NCBI GenBank assembly: GCA_023213395.1
Contig: CM041465.1
Location: 49,297,741 to 49,361,740, forward strand
Length of the DNA stretch: 64,000 bases
Reading direction: 5' to 3'
DNA from: Cycas panzhihuaensis
Lineage: Eukaryota > Cycadophyta
Positions 34,101 through 44,568 of the stretch are shown here, in pieces. Made by a program: the position numbers and the translations under genes. Numbering within the stretch: position 1 is the stretch's first letter; each line of letters begins with the position of its first letter. Under the pieces are notes generated by a model. The model was given only the letters and a program-made list of their open reading frames with translations, was not told where the DNA came from and did not search any database.

Positions 34101-35380
34101 TTCCTTGCCTATAATAATATAGAAGTACCTGGTGTTATAGGTACTTCTTCATGTGATGACTCCTCACTATTACTTGCTTCACTCAGTTTAGCTTCCTCTT
34201 AAATTCTAACAACTAGCTTATCATCATGTTTAGTTGTTAAATCTATAAATGGAAGTAGTGGGGGCTAAAAAGGCTCTTTTGATGACTTCTTAGCATGATA
34301 TGTCAATAACCCATCAAATTTTACATCCCAACTAATCACAATTATTTCCCCCTACAAACCCCATAACTTGTAAGCTTTGTTTTGATCAGAATACCCCATG
34401 AATATGTACTTCAAACTCTTGTGATCTAGCTTCTTGCAACCTTCATTTAGGATATGAGCATATTCAATGAACCCAAGTAGTTTAAAATGACCAATGATGG
34501 GTTTACGACTAGTCCATTTCTCTTTAGGGGTCATTTATTGAACTACGTAAGTGGATATCCTATTTAGAATATAAATAGCACTTGCAACAACTTCTGTGCA
34601 AAATATCAGTGGCAAGTTTTTCAAATGCACCATACACCTTTTTAACTCCATCATGGTATGTTTTCTTCTTCTTTGCAACACCATTTTTTTATGGGGTATA
34701 TAAGACAGTAAACTCCCATTTTATACCATGACACCAATAGAATTAATTAAATCTATTATTGTAGTATCCCTTGTCATTATCACATATCAATGTTTTTATC
34801 TTTTTATCACTTTCATTTTAAACACTTTATTTTCAACCATGAAAACAATCAAACACCTATAACTTGTTTTTCAAGAAATACACCTAGGCCTTCCTAGTGT
34901 CATCATTTACAAACACTGAATTATATCAATCTCTAGATATTGAAGGGTTTAAGAGTGATCCTATCACATCTATATGTATGAGCTCAAGCTTCTCCTTGGC
35001 TCTCTAAGTATTATTCTAAGTAAAAGGATAGTGATGATGCTTTCCATACATACACCCTTCACATACACCTTCTAAACATAAAACGAATGGTAATCCTTCC
35101 ATCATTTTTAAACTTTTAGTAGTGTGATACTTTTGTAATTAAGGTGACCCAGGTAATCATGACACAACTTACTCACACCATCTGTATTGGAAACAAAACC
35201 ATAGGACGTTTTTCAGGATTAAAACTTTTTAAACACCAAAAAATTATCTTTAACTTTCCTAGTAGCGATGATAGAGAAAATTTACTTAGGATTCTTAATT
35301 ATACATCTATCTTTATAAAGTTCCACCTTCATTCTTTGTTTACAAATTTCTTAGGCTAAAAGTAAATTCAACTACATCTT
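34101..35380 (-). pseudogene. C4 integrase and GAG-pre-integrase
   Basis: The C-terminal part (open stretch 34352-34534) reads MTPKEKWTSRKPIIGHFKLL and KYIFMGYSDQNKAYKL, the copia integrase tail. The core second Asp lies in ICDNDKGYY at about 34770-34800. The third residue reads Lys in KNGVAKKKKH (near 34670-34690) where Glu is expected, a G to A change. Stops are frequent. Confidence 0.82.
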
Positions 35381-35890
35381 AGATACACAATAGACCCCTT
35401 TAAACTTCCCACCTACCAAGGATACATTGCCAATACTTTCAACCAGTAACATATGAGCATCTCTAATGATAATCCCAATACCATTATGATCTACTCTCCA
35501 TGCATCAAAGTTTTACTTATGGAAAGAGATGTGCTTCTGCACTTATAGTCTAATATCCAATAGTCTCTTCAACTTGACTTGGTTGAAAAGGCTAACACTT
35601 TGACACAATATGCTGCTATGCTATTCCCTTTATCACCTTTGCTAGCTTTGTGTTTGTTCTATCTCTTGAACTAATAATTCCTTTCTTTGTGGCCTTCTTT
35701 CTTAGAGTAGTTATATTTTCTAGTAAATTTCTTCTTCTCTTGAGACTCTTCCCTAAACCTTTATGTGTACTTCTCCTCCTAAACAATCTCTCTCCTTTGC
35801 ATCTTCATGACTAAGGCTTGACTTGACTTAGAACCTTCAAATATTTTATGATGTTTTAACTTGGAATCCTATATTAGAATAAGATTTTTT
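35381..35890 (-). pseudogene. C4 protease and zinc-knuckle remnant
   Basis: Near 35555-35575 the minus strand reads LLDIRL where a copia protease has [IL]-L-D-[ST]-G-A, so Gly is Arg. Near 35670-35715 a zinc-knuckle site reads YNYSKKEGHKERNY, where the second and last Cys are Tyr. A basic stretch precedes it. The gag frame continues beyond C5 at 53383. Confidence 0.7.
35886..35890. repeat. Target-site duplication of C5, left copy (ttttt)
   Basis: Five T precede TGTTGGGATA at 35891 and five T follow the 3' LTR at 53378-53382. Because it is a homopolymer it is weaker evidence than the other duplications, but gag of C4 resumes right after it. Confidence 0.7.
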
Positions 35891-36250
35891 TGTTGGGATA
35901 GTACCCAATATTCATTTGTTGATGTGTACCTAGGGCCCTTTAAAGCCACCATTGAGGCTCCCTAGGGCACCTTTAGCTACGTAATAGCCACTAGTAGCCA
36001 CCCATATGTTGATGGACTACTATTAAGGTACGTGCACATTTATTACTTTTATTTTTTAGTACTAATTTAAATTATTTTATAGGTCGGGTTAAGGTGCTTG
36101 TCGCCTCCCCAAAATCACTTATAAAAGGGGTGGGAATACCTCCTTAGTGTTTTTTAACACTGCCCTCCATTCAATTAGATTTTTTGCTTTGAAGATCTAC
36201 AATGCACTCGTTGAGATAAATGTCCCACTTTGTACCTTGCTTGTCCTTCA
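35891..36250 (+). repeat. C5 5' LTR (360 bp)
   Basis: It begins TGTTGGGATAGTACCCAA and ends CCTTCA. It has the same length as the 3' LTR but differs at many sites, by eye about 25-30 in the first 150 bases. The start holds an inverted repeat TTGGG/CCCAA. Confidence 0.92.
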
Positions 36251-36252
36251 TT

Positions 36253-36264
36253 TGGTATCAGAGC
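36253..36264 (+). other. C5 primer binding site
   Basis: TGGTATCAGAGC, two bases after the 5' LTR end, a perfect initiator-Met match. Confidence 0.95.
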
Positions 36265-39200
36265 ACATAGTTTAGCCCATGACACTTGTATATTATATTT
36301 TTTCATTATTCTTCTTTATATTAAAGTTTACAATAAAGTTTATCATTGGAATTTTAATATATATTAACGTGAGTGACCTCCATTTGATGTAGATATGCTC
36401 CATTTGGATATTTAACTTCCAATCTTTTACATCAAACTCAGTTATGTGTAGGATATTGTGATTTGGAAGGAAATAGACTAGTTTTTCAAGGATTCTTCGT
36501 CATTTTTTTCTAGTGATTCTTAGTTTAGTTTTTAGACAAATAAGCAACCTAAACTTTAGATTAGTCCAGCTCCCAAACCATTGACCAAAACCCCTTCAAG
36601 TGATTACTCATTTCAATCATAGTCGAGTTCTCTTCACAACAGAAGAATCTGTTCGACATTTTGTGCACCCAAAGTAGAGATATCCTGCTTAGACTGCCAA
36701 GTACCCACTCTAATCTATAAAACCCTACAACCATTTCATATTTCTCTCATTTATGTTAATATTTTTTTAAAAATAAATGCATATATTTATAGTGTGTTAA
36801 GTTGCAACCTTTCTCAGATGATATTAAGTATAAAAGATTGTGCTCTCTACATTTGACATTGTTACACGACTACCCTCAGTTCATCCACTATTTATGCTCT
36901 CCTCTTCGATGTTTTCAGTCTATTTTGGTGATAGATCTCACTATATAGCCTCTATGGAGCTACCTTAGTAACTAATCTATGGTTTATGATCATAATTCTA
37001 TCCTCTGCATCTTCTTTTTTCTCTCTATATGCCCTCTATCAGTTGGGCATCTTTTTCATCATTTGTTTCCTATTTTTTTATATATTAAAAATACTTTTTT
37101 TGAAGTGTTTTTAATTGATCCACATAGTGGATTAGTTGCACCCCTCCTTTAATCAATTTTGATCAATTTTTGCATTGTAATTATCAAATTTTTAATTAGA
37201 AAATCATCTTTGTGTAGTCGCAGTTCATAAAAATCTATTCTTTCCATCACACACTTCAAACATTATTTTATATTATTTATTATATAACTAATCAAATTTA
37301 ATTAAAATTCATATTCCTTGGCATCCATAGTTTTGAGTTAGCCCCCCTATGACATTAGTCTATGGTCATATTGGCTCCCAGGTGACCAGGGATTAACCAA
37401 CTTTTAATTAAAAAGGGGCTAATCAACTTTTAATTATAAAGTTTCATTTATATTTCTTAAAGAGTCTCTATCACATTTTTCACTGTATCTCCTCTTTAGC
37501 GTATCAATTTTTAGTAAAACTAGCTCTATTACATTTGTTTTCTAGAGAGCTATAGTGTAGACTATTCATTTGTCAAATTTGAGACCTTCTTTACTGAGAT
37601 TTAATCAATCAAAATGACCCCTTTGTTTAACTCTTATTTTGCTAACCATAAAGAGGTCCTCTTACCATTTTTGCAATAACTTTGGCATACGAGCTTCATT
37701 TTCTGAACTGTCTATTTCATTAAAAATCTGGTTCAATTCTCTACATGCTGGGATATTTTTTTATTTGATTTGAAGCCATTTTGTAGGTTTTCGAAGATAA
37801 TGAAATTTAGGTAACCTATTTATCTTAGTTCATTATTTTTAGCAATATTAAATTATTTTTTTCTGAGTTTTTTTAGTCTAAAACATACTAAGGGATATCT
37901 AATCTATATATGACTATTTTCATATCATTATACAAAAATATAATTTAAATTTTGTAGAATTTAAGCCTCGTGGCTCTATTTTAAGTCTTTAAAAGGGTCC
38001 TCATATATATTCATTAATATCTTAAGCTCCAAGAGCCTATTTACCGAACAGTTAGATTCGTCAGAAAGGGTTTTTAATACTCTTCATGTTGGAATAAGTT
38101 TTACTTCAAACTGACATCATTTTATAGGTGTTTAAAACTATTCACCATGAGCTTCTTATTTAGCCTTGATAGGCCTGATTTTATATCTCTTTAAGTAGTT
38201 CATTGTTTCAAATGGATTATACTTATATCATTGATCATTATTAATATATTCTTGAAGCTACTATTGGCTCTTGCATGCATTTTTTAGGTTGTTTTGTAGC
38301 CAAGAGTTCTTTTTTTAGCACTTAGAGCTTTTAGCAACCAAAGTGGTGCATATTCAATAAATGGGTATAATCTGTGCTAAATCTGTTTACTTTCTACATT
38401 ATTCATTAAATACTTATTACTTTCTGATATTTTTATCATCTTAAGTGAAGGTTCTACTTTAGAATTTTAAAATTTTTATACAACTATTTTTTGCTTTTCA
38501 AAGGGATAACTAGTCATTTTCATTATTTTGTATACATTGATAAAGAAGTTATTTTATTCTCATCTAAAGGCTTTAGTTCCTTATTATTTGTTTAAAGCTA
38601 TAAAATTTAGTTAAAAAATATCATTGCTTACTTATTTATTTATCATTGAAAACAACAAAAGTTTAGTTATATATATTTTTAAAAGCATTAAAGGAGCATA
38701 TAGGTTTCTGTTTTCCTTCTACAAATATATTAAGTTGAAAGACTACTTGCATATTAACTTGTATTCTTTGGCTTGATTGAAGAAGAAAATATTTATTATT
38801 TCATTTACATACTTTAGTGAGATTGGAAGACAGTTCATTGCATATATTTAATTGAAAATTTGAAGTACATTTTTATTTCATACAAGTTGATCTTTACATT
38901 TATGTTGCTTAGTGGATTTATTTCTTTGGGTTACTTTATTTCTTGCATAAAAGGAACTTTATAAACCTAAATCAAAAGCACAATTTTAATTAATATATTA
39001 TCATATTAAAAAGGATAACTCTTGAATCAATCACACTTATTTCTAGTCTTGCAAGGGGAATGATTAAGACCCCTGAAGTTACCACCATGCACATGCTAAC
39101 TGGCCTACTCATATTGGATGAAGAAAGCTATTAGTTATAAGGTATATTAGGTGGTAGGCTGTAACATAACCCCACCTTTCCTTAGCAAGCGGGAACCACC

Positions 39201-39940
39201 AACAAGTGAGGATTAAGGGGTTTAGTAAGTTATGTGTATGGACCGCTAAGCCATCCAATAAGATGTAAGACCACTAGGGCCACCAATAGAATCATTAAGG
39301 ATGAAGACTCTTACTTGTGTATTTAAATGGTTAAATCACTTGTAATGTTATTGAGTATGGTATCTTAAAAGGAGGAAATACTTCAGTACTCATTTTGGTG
39401 ATTCATTTTATATGATCTGCTTGTGCACTTATGTTATTTGGCTTCATTTTCTACTAATTATCACTCCTACGAGCCCATATTTCTGAGAAGGAATGATCCA
39501 TAGAATGAGGTGGAGAACCTATCCTTATTTGGTGTTTGGAGACTAAGGTTAGACCTAAAGAGAATGAGTGCCTTAGTTTGTCCAACCTTCATCGCTAGAT
39601 TTGTCACTAGACATAAGTCTAGTGAAGGTGGATCCATAACTTAGAGGGGTGTAAAACCTTCATAGTAGCCCATGTATTGAAGTATATTGAGCCTTGAGCT
39701 CACATACTAGTATATTGGGTCCTTATTTTGCCACTTGTGGGCAAGTGCCACTAAACAGAATAACAACCAAAGGTATCCCTTGGAGACCCCTAAACTTAGA
39801 GCTTAGAAGCCTTATTAAGGACTAGTTCACTTTGGAAACTTTAGGTAAAACCTTGGACATTATTATTTGGGTCAAATTTTAAATTCAAACATTTGCAAAC
39901 CTCATCTCATTTACTACATTTTTTAAAACTTTAGCTAAAA
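36265..39940 (+). other. C5 leader, 3.7 kb
   Basis: The first 2.8 kb (36265-39039) is AT-rich with no open frame or motif. The part 39040-39850 matches the leaders of C6 and C3. A solo LTR at 39160-39500 interrupts that module. The gag ATG follows at 39941. Confidence 0.7.
39160..39500 (+). mobile_element. Solo LTR inserted in the C5 leader module
   Basis: Compared with the C6 leader, C5 has about 340 extra bases between ggtggtaggc and tgaggtggagaacc. The extra piece begins TGTAACATAACC and ends GATCCA, and is flanked by taggc (39155-39159) and tagaa (39501-39505), a 5-bp duplication with two changes. A TATA-like gtgtatttaaat lies inside. The family is not recognised; strand is assumed from the TATA-like string. 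Confidence 0.6.
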
Positions 39941-40032
39941 ATGGCCTTTAGCTTTGGAAATATGATTATTCCTAAATTCAATGGAAACAACTTCTTAAAC
40001 TAGAGTAGGAGGATGAGACCCATCCTCATAGA
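39941..40032 (+). pseudogene. C5 gag N-terminus, cut by C6
   Basis: ATG at 39941 opens MAFSFGNMIIPKFNGNNFLN, then a stop where C6 has Trp, then RRMRPILI. This is nearly the same as the C6 gag start. The frame is interrupted at 40032 by C6 and resumes at 48068 with NDIWEIMKVGYSELG. Confidence 0.9.
40028..40032. repeat. Target-site duplication of C6, left copy (ataga)
   Basis: The same five bases follow the right LTR of C6 at 48063-48067. The C5 gag frame is continuous when one copy is ignored. Confidence 0.92.
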
Positions 40033-40368
40033 TGATGGAGCCGGAGGAGCAGAGCAGGACATCACAACACTTTCATCTTGAGTACAACGCCAATTTCTGA
40101 AAGAGTGGCGGTGTTAATAAACACTAGGGAGGTATTCCCAACCCTTATATAGAGAATTCGGGGAGGCGTCAGGCGCCATCACCCTAGCTGCACAACAATT
40201 AAGGTTAGTTTGAAAAAATATAAAAAATAAATAACGGTAATACGTACCTCACGTGAGTGGTCGGTCTGGGCGGCTGCTGAACGGTTCAAGGTGCCCTAGG
40301 GGCCCTCAAAGGTGGCTTTGAGGGGCCCTAAGCGCTCTAGTGCATGAACATTGGGATTATTCCCAACA
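40033..40368 (-). repeat. C6 3' LTR (336 bp)
   Basis: On the minus strand it starts TGTTGGGAATAATCCCAATG at 40368 and ends GGCTCCATCA at 40033. A long inverted repeat (ccctcaaag, loop gtgg, ctttgaggg) lies at about 40290-40325. It differs from the 5' copy by few substitutions and several short indels. Confidence 0.95.
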
Positions 40369-40380
40369 TTCTCCCCCATA
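40369..40380 (-). other. C6 polypurine tract
   Basis: Minus strand TATGGGGGAGAA directly before the LTR start. Confidence 0.88.
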
Positions 40381-40956
40381 AGCCCAATGTGTATGACTCC
40401 TAAATCATCTCTGAACTTTTCAAACTTGATTTTTCCCAAGGCCTTTGTAAAAATATCCGCTGTTTGATCTTCTTACTGATGAAGTCAACTCTATCTGCTC
40501 GCTTGTACAAGTTCCCAAATAAAGTGGTATTGAGTTTCAATGTGCTTGCTCGGTGGAATCTTGGATTTTTGGTCATTTGAATAGCGCTCGATTGTCACAC
40601 CAAATTTTAGTGGGGCCTTGTATAATTTGAAAATCAGTAAGAGTCTTCTTAACCGATTGATTCACGTGCCCTAACATCATGGCTTTATATTACGCTCACC
40701 GTGGATAAGGAAACCAGATTTTGTTTCTTTGTACTCCAAGCTACCGTCACGATCCCATACTAAATGCATAACCCAAGTAGATTTTCTATCATCAATATCA
40801 CCACCAATCAATCAGATAACCTGCTAATCAAACTCGGATGTAGGTTTGTAGTATAGTCCAAAGTCTGAAGTCCCTTTAAGGTATCTGAGGATTCTTTTAG
40901 CAGCTTGCCAATGGGATGTCTTTGGATCCTCGTGATAAATCTAGATACAACACTTA
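40381..40956 (-). pseudogene. C6 RNase H
   Basis: The stretch lies downstream of RT and holds RNase H-type pieces in shifting frames, for example the ITKNPRFHRA-like region near 40545-40580 and the last-domain DQTADIFTKAL pattern near 40430-40460. No frame stays open for long because of small indels. Confidence 0.65.
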
Positions 40957-41840
40957 CTAATATGTTATATCAGGTCGAGTAGAGGTTAAATAAAGTAGGC
41001 TACCAATCAATTGTCTATAGTGAGTGGGATCAACTAAAGTTGAGTCATCCGTCTTAGAGAGTTTAATTCCAATTTCTGCTGGTATTGACAATGGTTTACA
41101 GTTTGTCATATTAAATCTTTGTAGAAGGTCTAATATATATTTACGTTGAGATATAAATATTCCTTGTTTATCTTGCCACACTTCCAATCCTAGGAAGTAG
41201 TGCATAAGACCTAAGTCCGCTATTTCAATTCCTTACACATAGCTTCTTTAAATTGATTTAAAAATTGGGAGTCATTTCCAGTATAAATTAAGTCATCTAC
41301 GTAAAGTCCTACGATCAATATCGAATTTCCTTTAATTTTAGTGTATAGGTTTGGATCTGCTTGAGATCTTTCAAACCCTTGATCTTTAAGATATGTGTCG
41401 ATACGGGAATACCAAGCCCTAGGTGCTTGTTTTAGACCATATAACGCTTTCTTTAACTTGTACACTTTGTTTTCTTCCCCCCTGACTTCAAAACCGAGGG
41501 GTTGAGAGACATAGATATCTTCTTGGATATAACCATTTAAAAAGCACTTTTACGTCCATTTGATAAAAGCCAACCCATTTGAGCGCTAAACTTATTATCA
41601 TGCGAATCGACTCCATCCTAGCAATCGGGCAAATGTTTTGTGATAGTCTATGCCTTCTAATTGGGCATATCCTTTGGCAACTAAACGAGCTTTATATTTA
41701 TCAATTGATCCATCAGAATGGAACTTAGTCTTATAAACCCATTTGGTTCCAATGGCTTTCTTTCTTGGTGGTAAGTCTACAAGTTTCCAAGTGTCATTTT
41801 TAACGATAGATTTATATTCCTCTTGCATGGCTTTTTGCCA
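40957..41840 (-). pseudogene. C6 reverse transcriptase in three frame-shifted pieces
   Basis: The N-terminal piece ends the open stretch 41598-42233 (IVKNDTWKLVDLPPRKKAIG, KTKFHSDGSIDKYKARLVAKG). The middle piece 41220-41465 has YKLKKALYGLKQAPRAW and the YVDD box at 41292-41303. The third piece 40957-41205 starts MHYFLGLEVWQ and has STRPDITY. The break between the second and third pieces is a one-base loss in a T-run near 41229. All core motifs are intact, so only the indels disable it. Confidence 0.92.
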
Positions 41841-42900
41841 GCACTCATGTTGATTAGCCTCACCAAAGGTTTGAGGCTCATGACTTTCAAGTAACTTACT
41901 CATTAGAGCAAAGTTAACTTTGTGTGAACGTGTAGATCTTCGATTGTTATCTAATATATTTCCTAAGTCATGATTGCGTTGAACCCATTTGGGTAGGGGT
42001 TGTGATGGTGGTTGAGGTGATGTTGTTTCCCTAGTAGTTTCTGGAGAGTTTCTCCACATAGGAGGCACATATTTGGATGTATTTGGTACATTAAACTTAA
42101 TAGTAATATCTTTCTGTTGTTCGTGATTATTGTGATAGTAGGTGTCTTCTGGAAATTTGACATCCTTACTCGTAATAACTTCAGGATTTGGGATCATAAA
42201 CTTTGTAAGATTTTGATGATTCACTATATCCAATAAAGATACATTTTAAACTATGATCATCTAATTTGGTTCTTCTTTGGTCAGGGATGTGGGCATAGGC
42301 TAAACAGCCAAATACCTTAAGGTGATTGGATACTAGGTTTATAACTGTCCATGCTTCTTCCGTGTCTTCCCCTAACGGCTTTTGTGGAACATCGATTAAG
42401 TAAGTAGACTACGGTATGGACTGCTTCAGCCCAAAATTCATGGCCTAAGTTTTTATCTTTAAGCATATAACGTGCCATTTCTACGATAGTTCTGTTTTTC
42501 CTTTCAGCTACACCATTTTGTTGTGGGGTGTAGGGGTTGGTATGTTGTCGCCTAATCCCATGTTGGATACGAATCTTTGAAGATATTAGAGGTAAATTCT
42601 CCCCATTATCTCGATCTTAAGGAGAGGATATGATATCCACTTTGTCGCTCAACGAAGGTTTTGAAGTCAACAAAGTGGTCAAAAGCATCAGATTTGTATT
42701 TGAGAAAGAACACCCAAGTCTTTCTTGTAAAGTCATCAATAAATGTAAGGAAATATTTGGCACCGCTATGAGGGAGTGGCCATTGGGCCACAAATATCCG
42801 TGGTAGACGAGTTGAAGAGGGGCAGGCCCGATGGCTAAAGTCTGGAAAACTTTCTATGATGTTTTCCAAGAAGGCATCCTCACACAACTCTTTATTAACA
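41841..42900 (-). pseudogene. C6 integrase, frame-shifted
   Basis: The open stretch 42606-42887 holds FLTFIDDFTRKTWVFFLKYK and the core up to HILSLRSR, where a short indel disrupts the second Asp motif (DNGGE is readable in the next frame). Further on, NGVAERKNRTIVEMARYML with the catalytic Glu is readable near 42470-42520. The tail (LKVFGCLAYAHIPDQRRTKLDD) follows. Integrase is thus nearly complete apart from indels. Confidence 0.88.
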
Positions 42901-43072
42901 TCAATAGGGGCAAGCCATTAACCATATCTAATCTTTTCATAAGGGCTAAAGCGGTATAATTAAGGTGACCGAAACGTCGATGCCATAGGTCACTATCCAT
43001 AGTAGTTGTAGTTCTAAGGGCATATGTATCTGAGGGGGTGATAGTAAGTTTAAATAACCGATCTTTACTCAT
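42854..43072 (-). pseudogene. C6 GAG-pre-integrase
   Basis: The stretch starts MSKDRLFKLTITPSDTYALR and has SDLWHRRFGHLNYTALALMK with the His residues of the zinc-binding part. It is separated from the 408-codon frame upstream by a change of frame at 43069-43072 (overlapping stop and ATG). Confidence 0.85.
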
Positions 43073-44295
43073 GATACCCTAGCAACAATAGCTTCATTTT
43101 GTCGTTTGTCTTTAATGACACATTCGCCGTTGTCAAAAATTATTTTATAGTCTTGTCCCATCATCTGTCCTACCGATAGTAAGTTTTTCTTTAAAGCGAG
43201 GACGCATAGAACATCATTTAAATATTTATATTCACCACTATCAGTCAATAAGGCAATGTTACCTTTTCCAATTGATTCGTGAGAGGTGTTGTCTCCAAAC
43301 ATAATGGACCCTTTCTTATTTGTATCCAAAGTTTGAAATAATTGTTCTTTATGGGTCATGTGGGTGGAACAACCAGAATCAATGTACCAACTATCATCCT
43401 CTTCTTCCTGGTTTGAAAAACTAGATAGAAATAACCTATTGTTGATTTTAGATTCTGATGTATTTGACACATGTCCTCTAGGGGGTGGTCCATGTTTGGA
43501 AAAACACTTATCTTCAGTGTGACCATTTCTACGACAATAAGTGCAATATAGTTGATCTCTTTTTCCATAACTAAGATTTTGATTCCTTGGTGGAGAGCGA
43601 TCAAGGTTGAAATGTCTCCCCCTTTCCTCATAGAATTGAGTATGATTATTTCTTGGTTGGTCACGATAGTTTTGAGGTGTTCTAGAAGGTTGTGGGTTCC
43701 CATGACAATGTGGACAACAAGAATGATTTTCAACTTGTCTTCGATGGTTAGGGTTTCTTTGAGTGTTCGAATGTCTTGGAGAATTTTCATGTTGTGGGGG
43801 TCGTCCTTGTCTATTATGAGGAGCTTGGTATCGTGGAGGATTTTGTCTAGTTTCATTTCTAGGGTTTTCATCTTTTCGCATTAGAGGAGATTCATTTTGT
43901 TTTGAAGTGCCATCTTGAGGATTAGGTTGAATGTTGGCCTTTGTAGCAAAGGCATGTTCTAAAGTTTCATTGGCAGCTTGTTGCTCTTCTATGGACATGA
44001 GCATAGCAGTAAGTTGTTCTATTTTGAGGGTACTTAGGTCTTTAGATACACTAATACTTGTAGCTACCATTTCAAGGCGTCTAACGGCTCCTACACATCG
44101 AAGGATCCGTTCAACAACTCTTTGTTCGGTTAAGATGTCCCCAAGGGACCTCATTTGGTTAACTATATCTTGAATCTTGGTCATAAATTCGCTTATTGAT
44201 TCATGAGGCATCATATGTAAATTTTCGAACTTACTTCTTAAGTTTTGTAGTTTAGAGGACGCTACTGCTCGTATATAAGTTGTAAAGTATCCCAA
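43069..44295 (-). pseudogene. C6 gag C-terminal half with zinc knuckle and protease, 408 codons open
   Basis: The capsid C-terminal half (LRSKFENLHMMPHESISEFM, RVVERILRCVGAVRRLEMV) is followed by a long Asn/Pro/Arg/His-rich linker. The zinc knuckle at 43504-43545 reads CTYCRRNGHTEDKC with all four ligands. The protease site WYIDSGCSTHMTHKE (near 43350-43390) is intact, followed by GSIMFGDNTSHESIGKGNI and LKKNLLSVGQMMGQDYK. The first residues of the stretch precede the real frame entry; the true start is at 44568 in a shifted frame. It is the longest open frame in the window. Confidence 0.92.
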
Positions 44296-44568
44296 GCCTC
44301 TTTGGACTTAATGGATTCACTAACTCGTGGGAAAACATGATCTTCCAAAGCGCAAAAAATAAGAGCTAAGGCTTCATTATCTTTTTGATATTTTCTTTGT
44401 ATGTAACTTTTTCAAGACGCTTGGATTTGATCCTAGGTCATTGTAACCATTTCTCACTATATCCCACATTTCATTTGCTATGAGGATAGGCCTCATCCTC
44501 CTACTCCAGTTAAGAAAATTATTTCCATCAAATTTAGGAATAATCATATTCCCAAAACTAGACGTCAT
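44296..44568 (-). pseudogene. C6 gag N-terminus, frame-shifted
   Basis: ATG at 44568 gives MTSSFGNMIIPKFDGNNFLN, then WSRRMRPILIANEMWDIVRN. It loses frame near 44400 by a small indel; the sequence corresponding to NDEALALIF is readable in another frame before the 408-codon part. Start choice is supported by the identical position of the ATG in C5. Confidence 0.9.

Larger units (their letters stand above)
32019..35890 (-). mobile_element. Ty1/copia element C4, 3' half
   Basis: On the minus strand the order is gag end, protease, integrase, RT, RNase H, purine tract, 3' LTR. The element is split by C5 at 35890/53378; its gag N-terminus, leader, primer site and 5' LTR lie at 53383-55592. It inserted into the RT of G4. 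Confidence 0.9.

Noticed and set aside
43356-43884. Open stretches of 171 codons (minus) and 110 codons (plus) within C6 gag
   Set aside because: They overlap the real 408-codon gag-protease frame, which carries the zinc knuckle and protease motifs.
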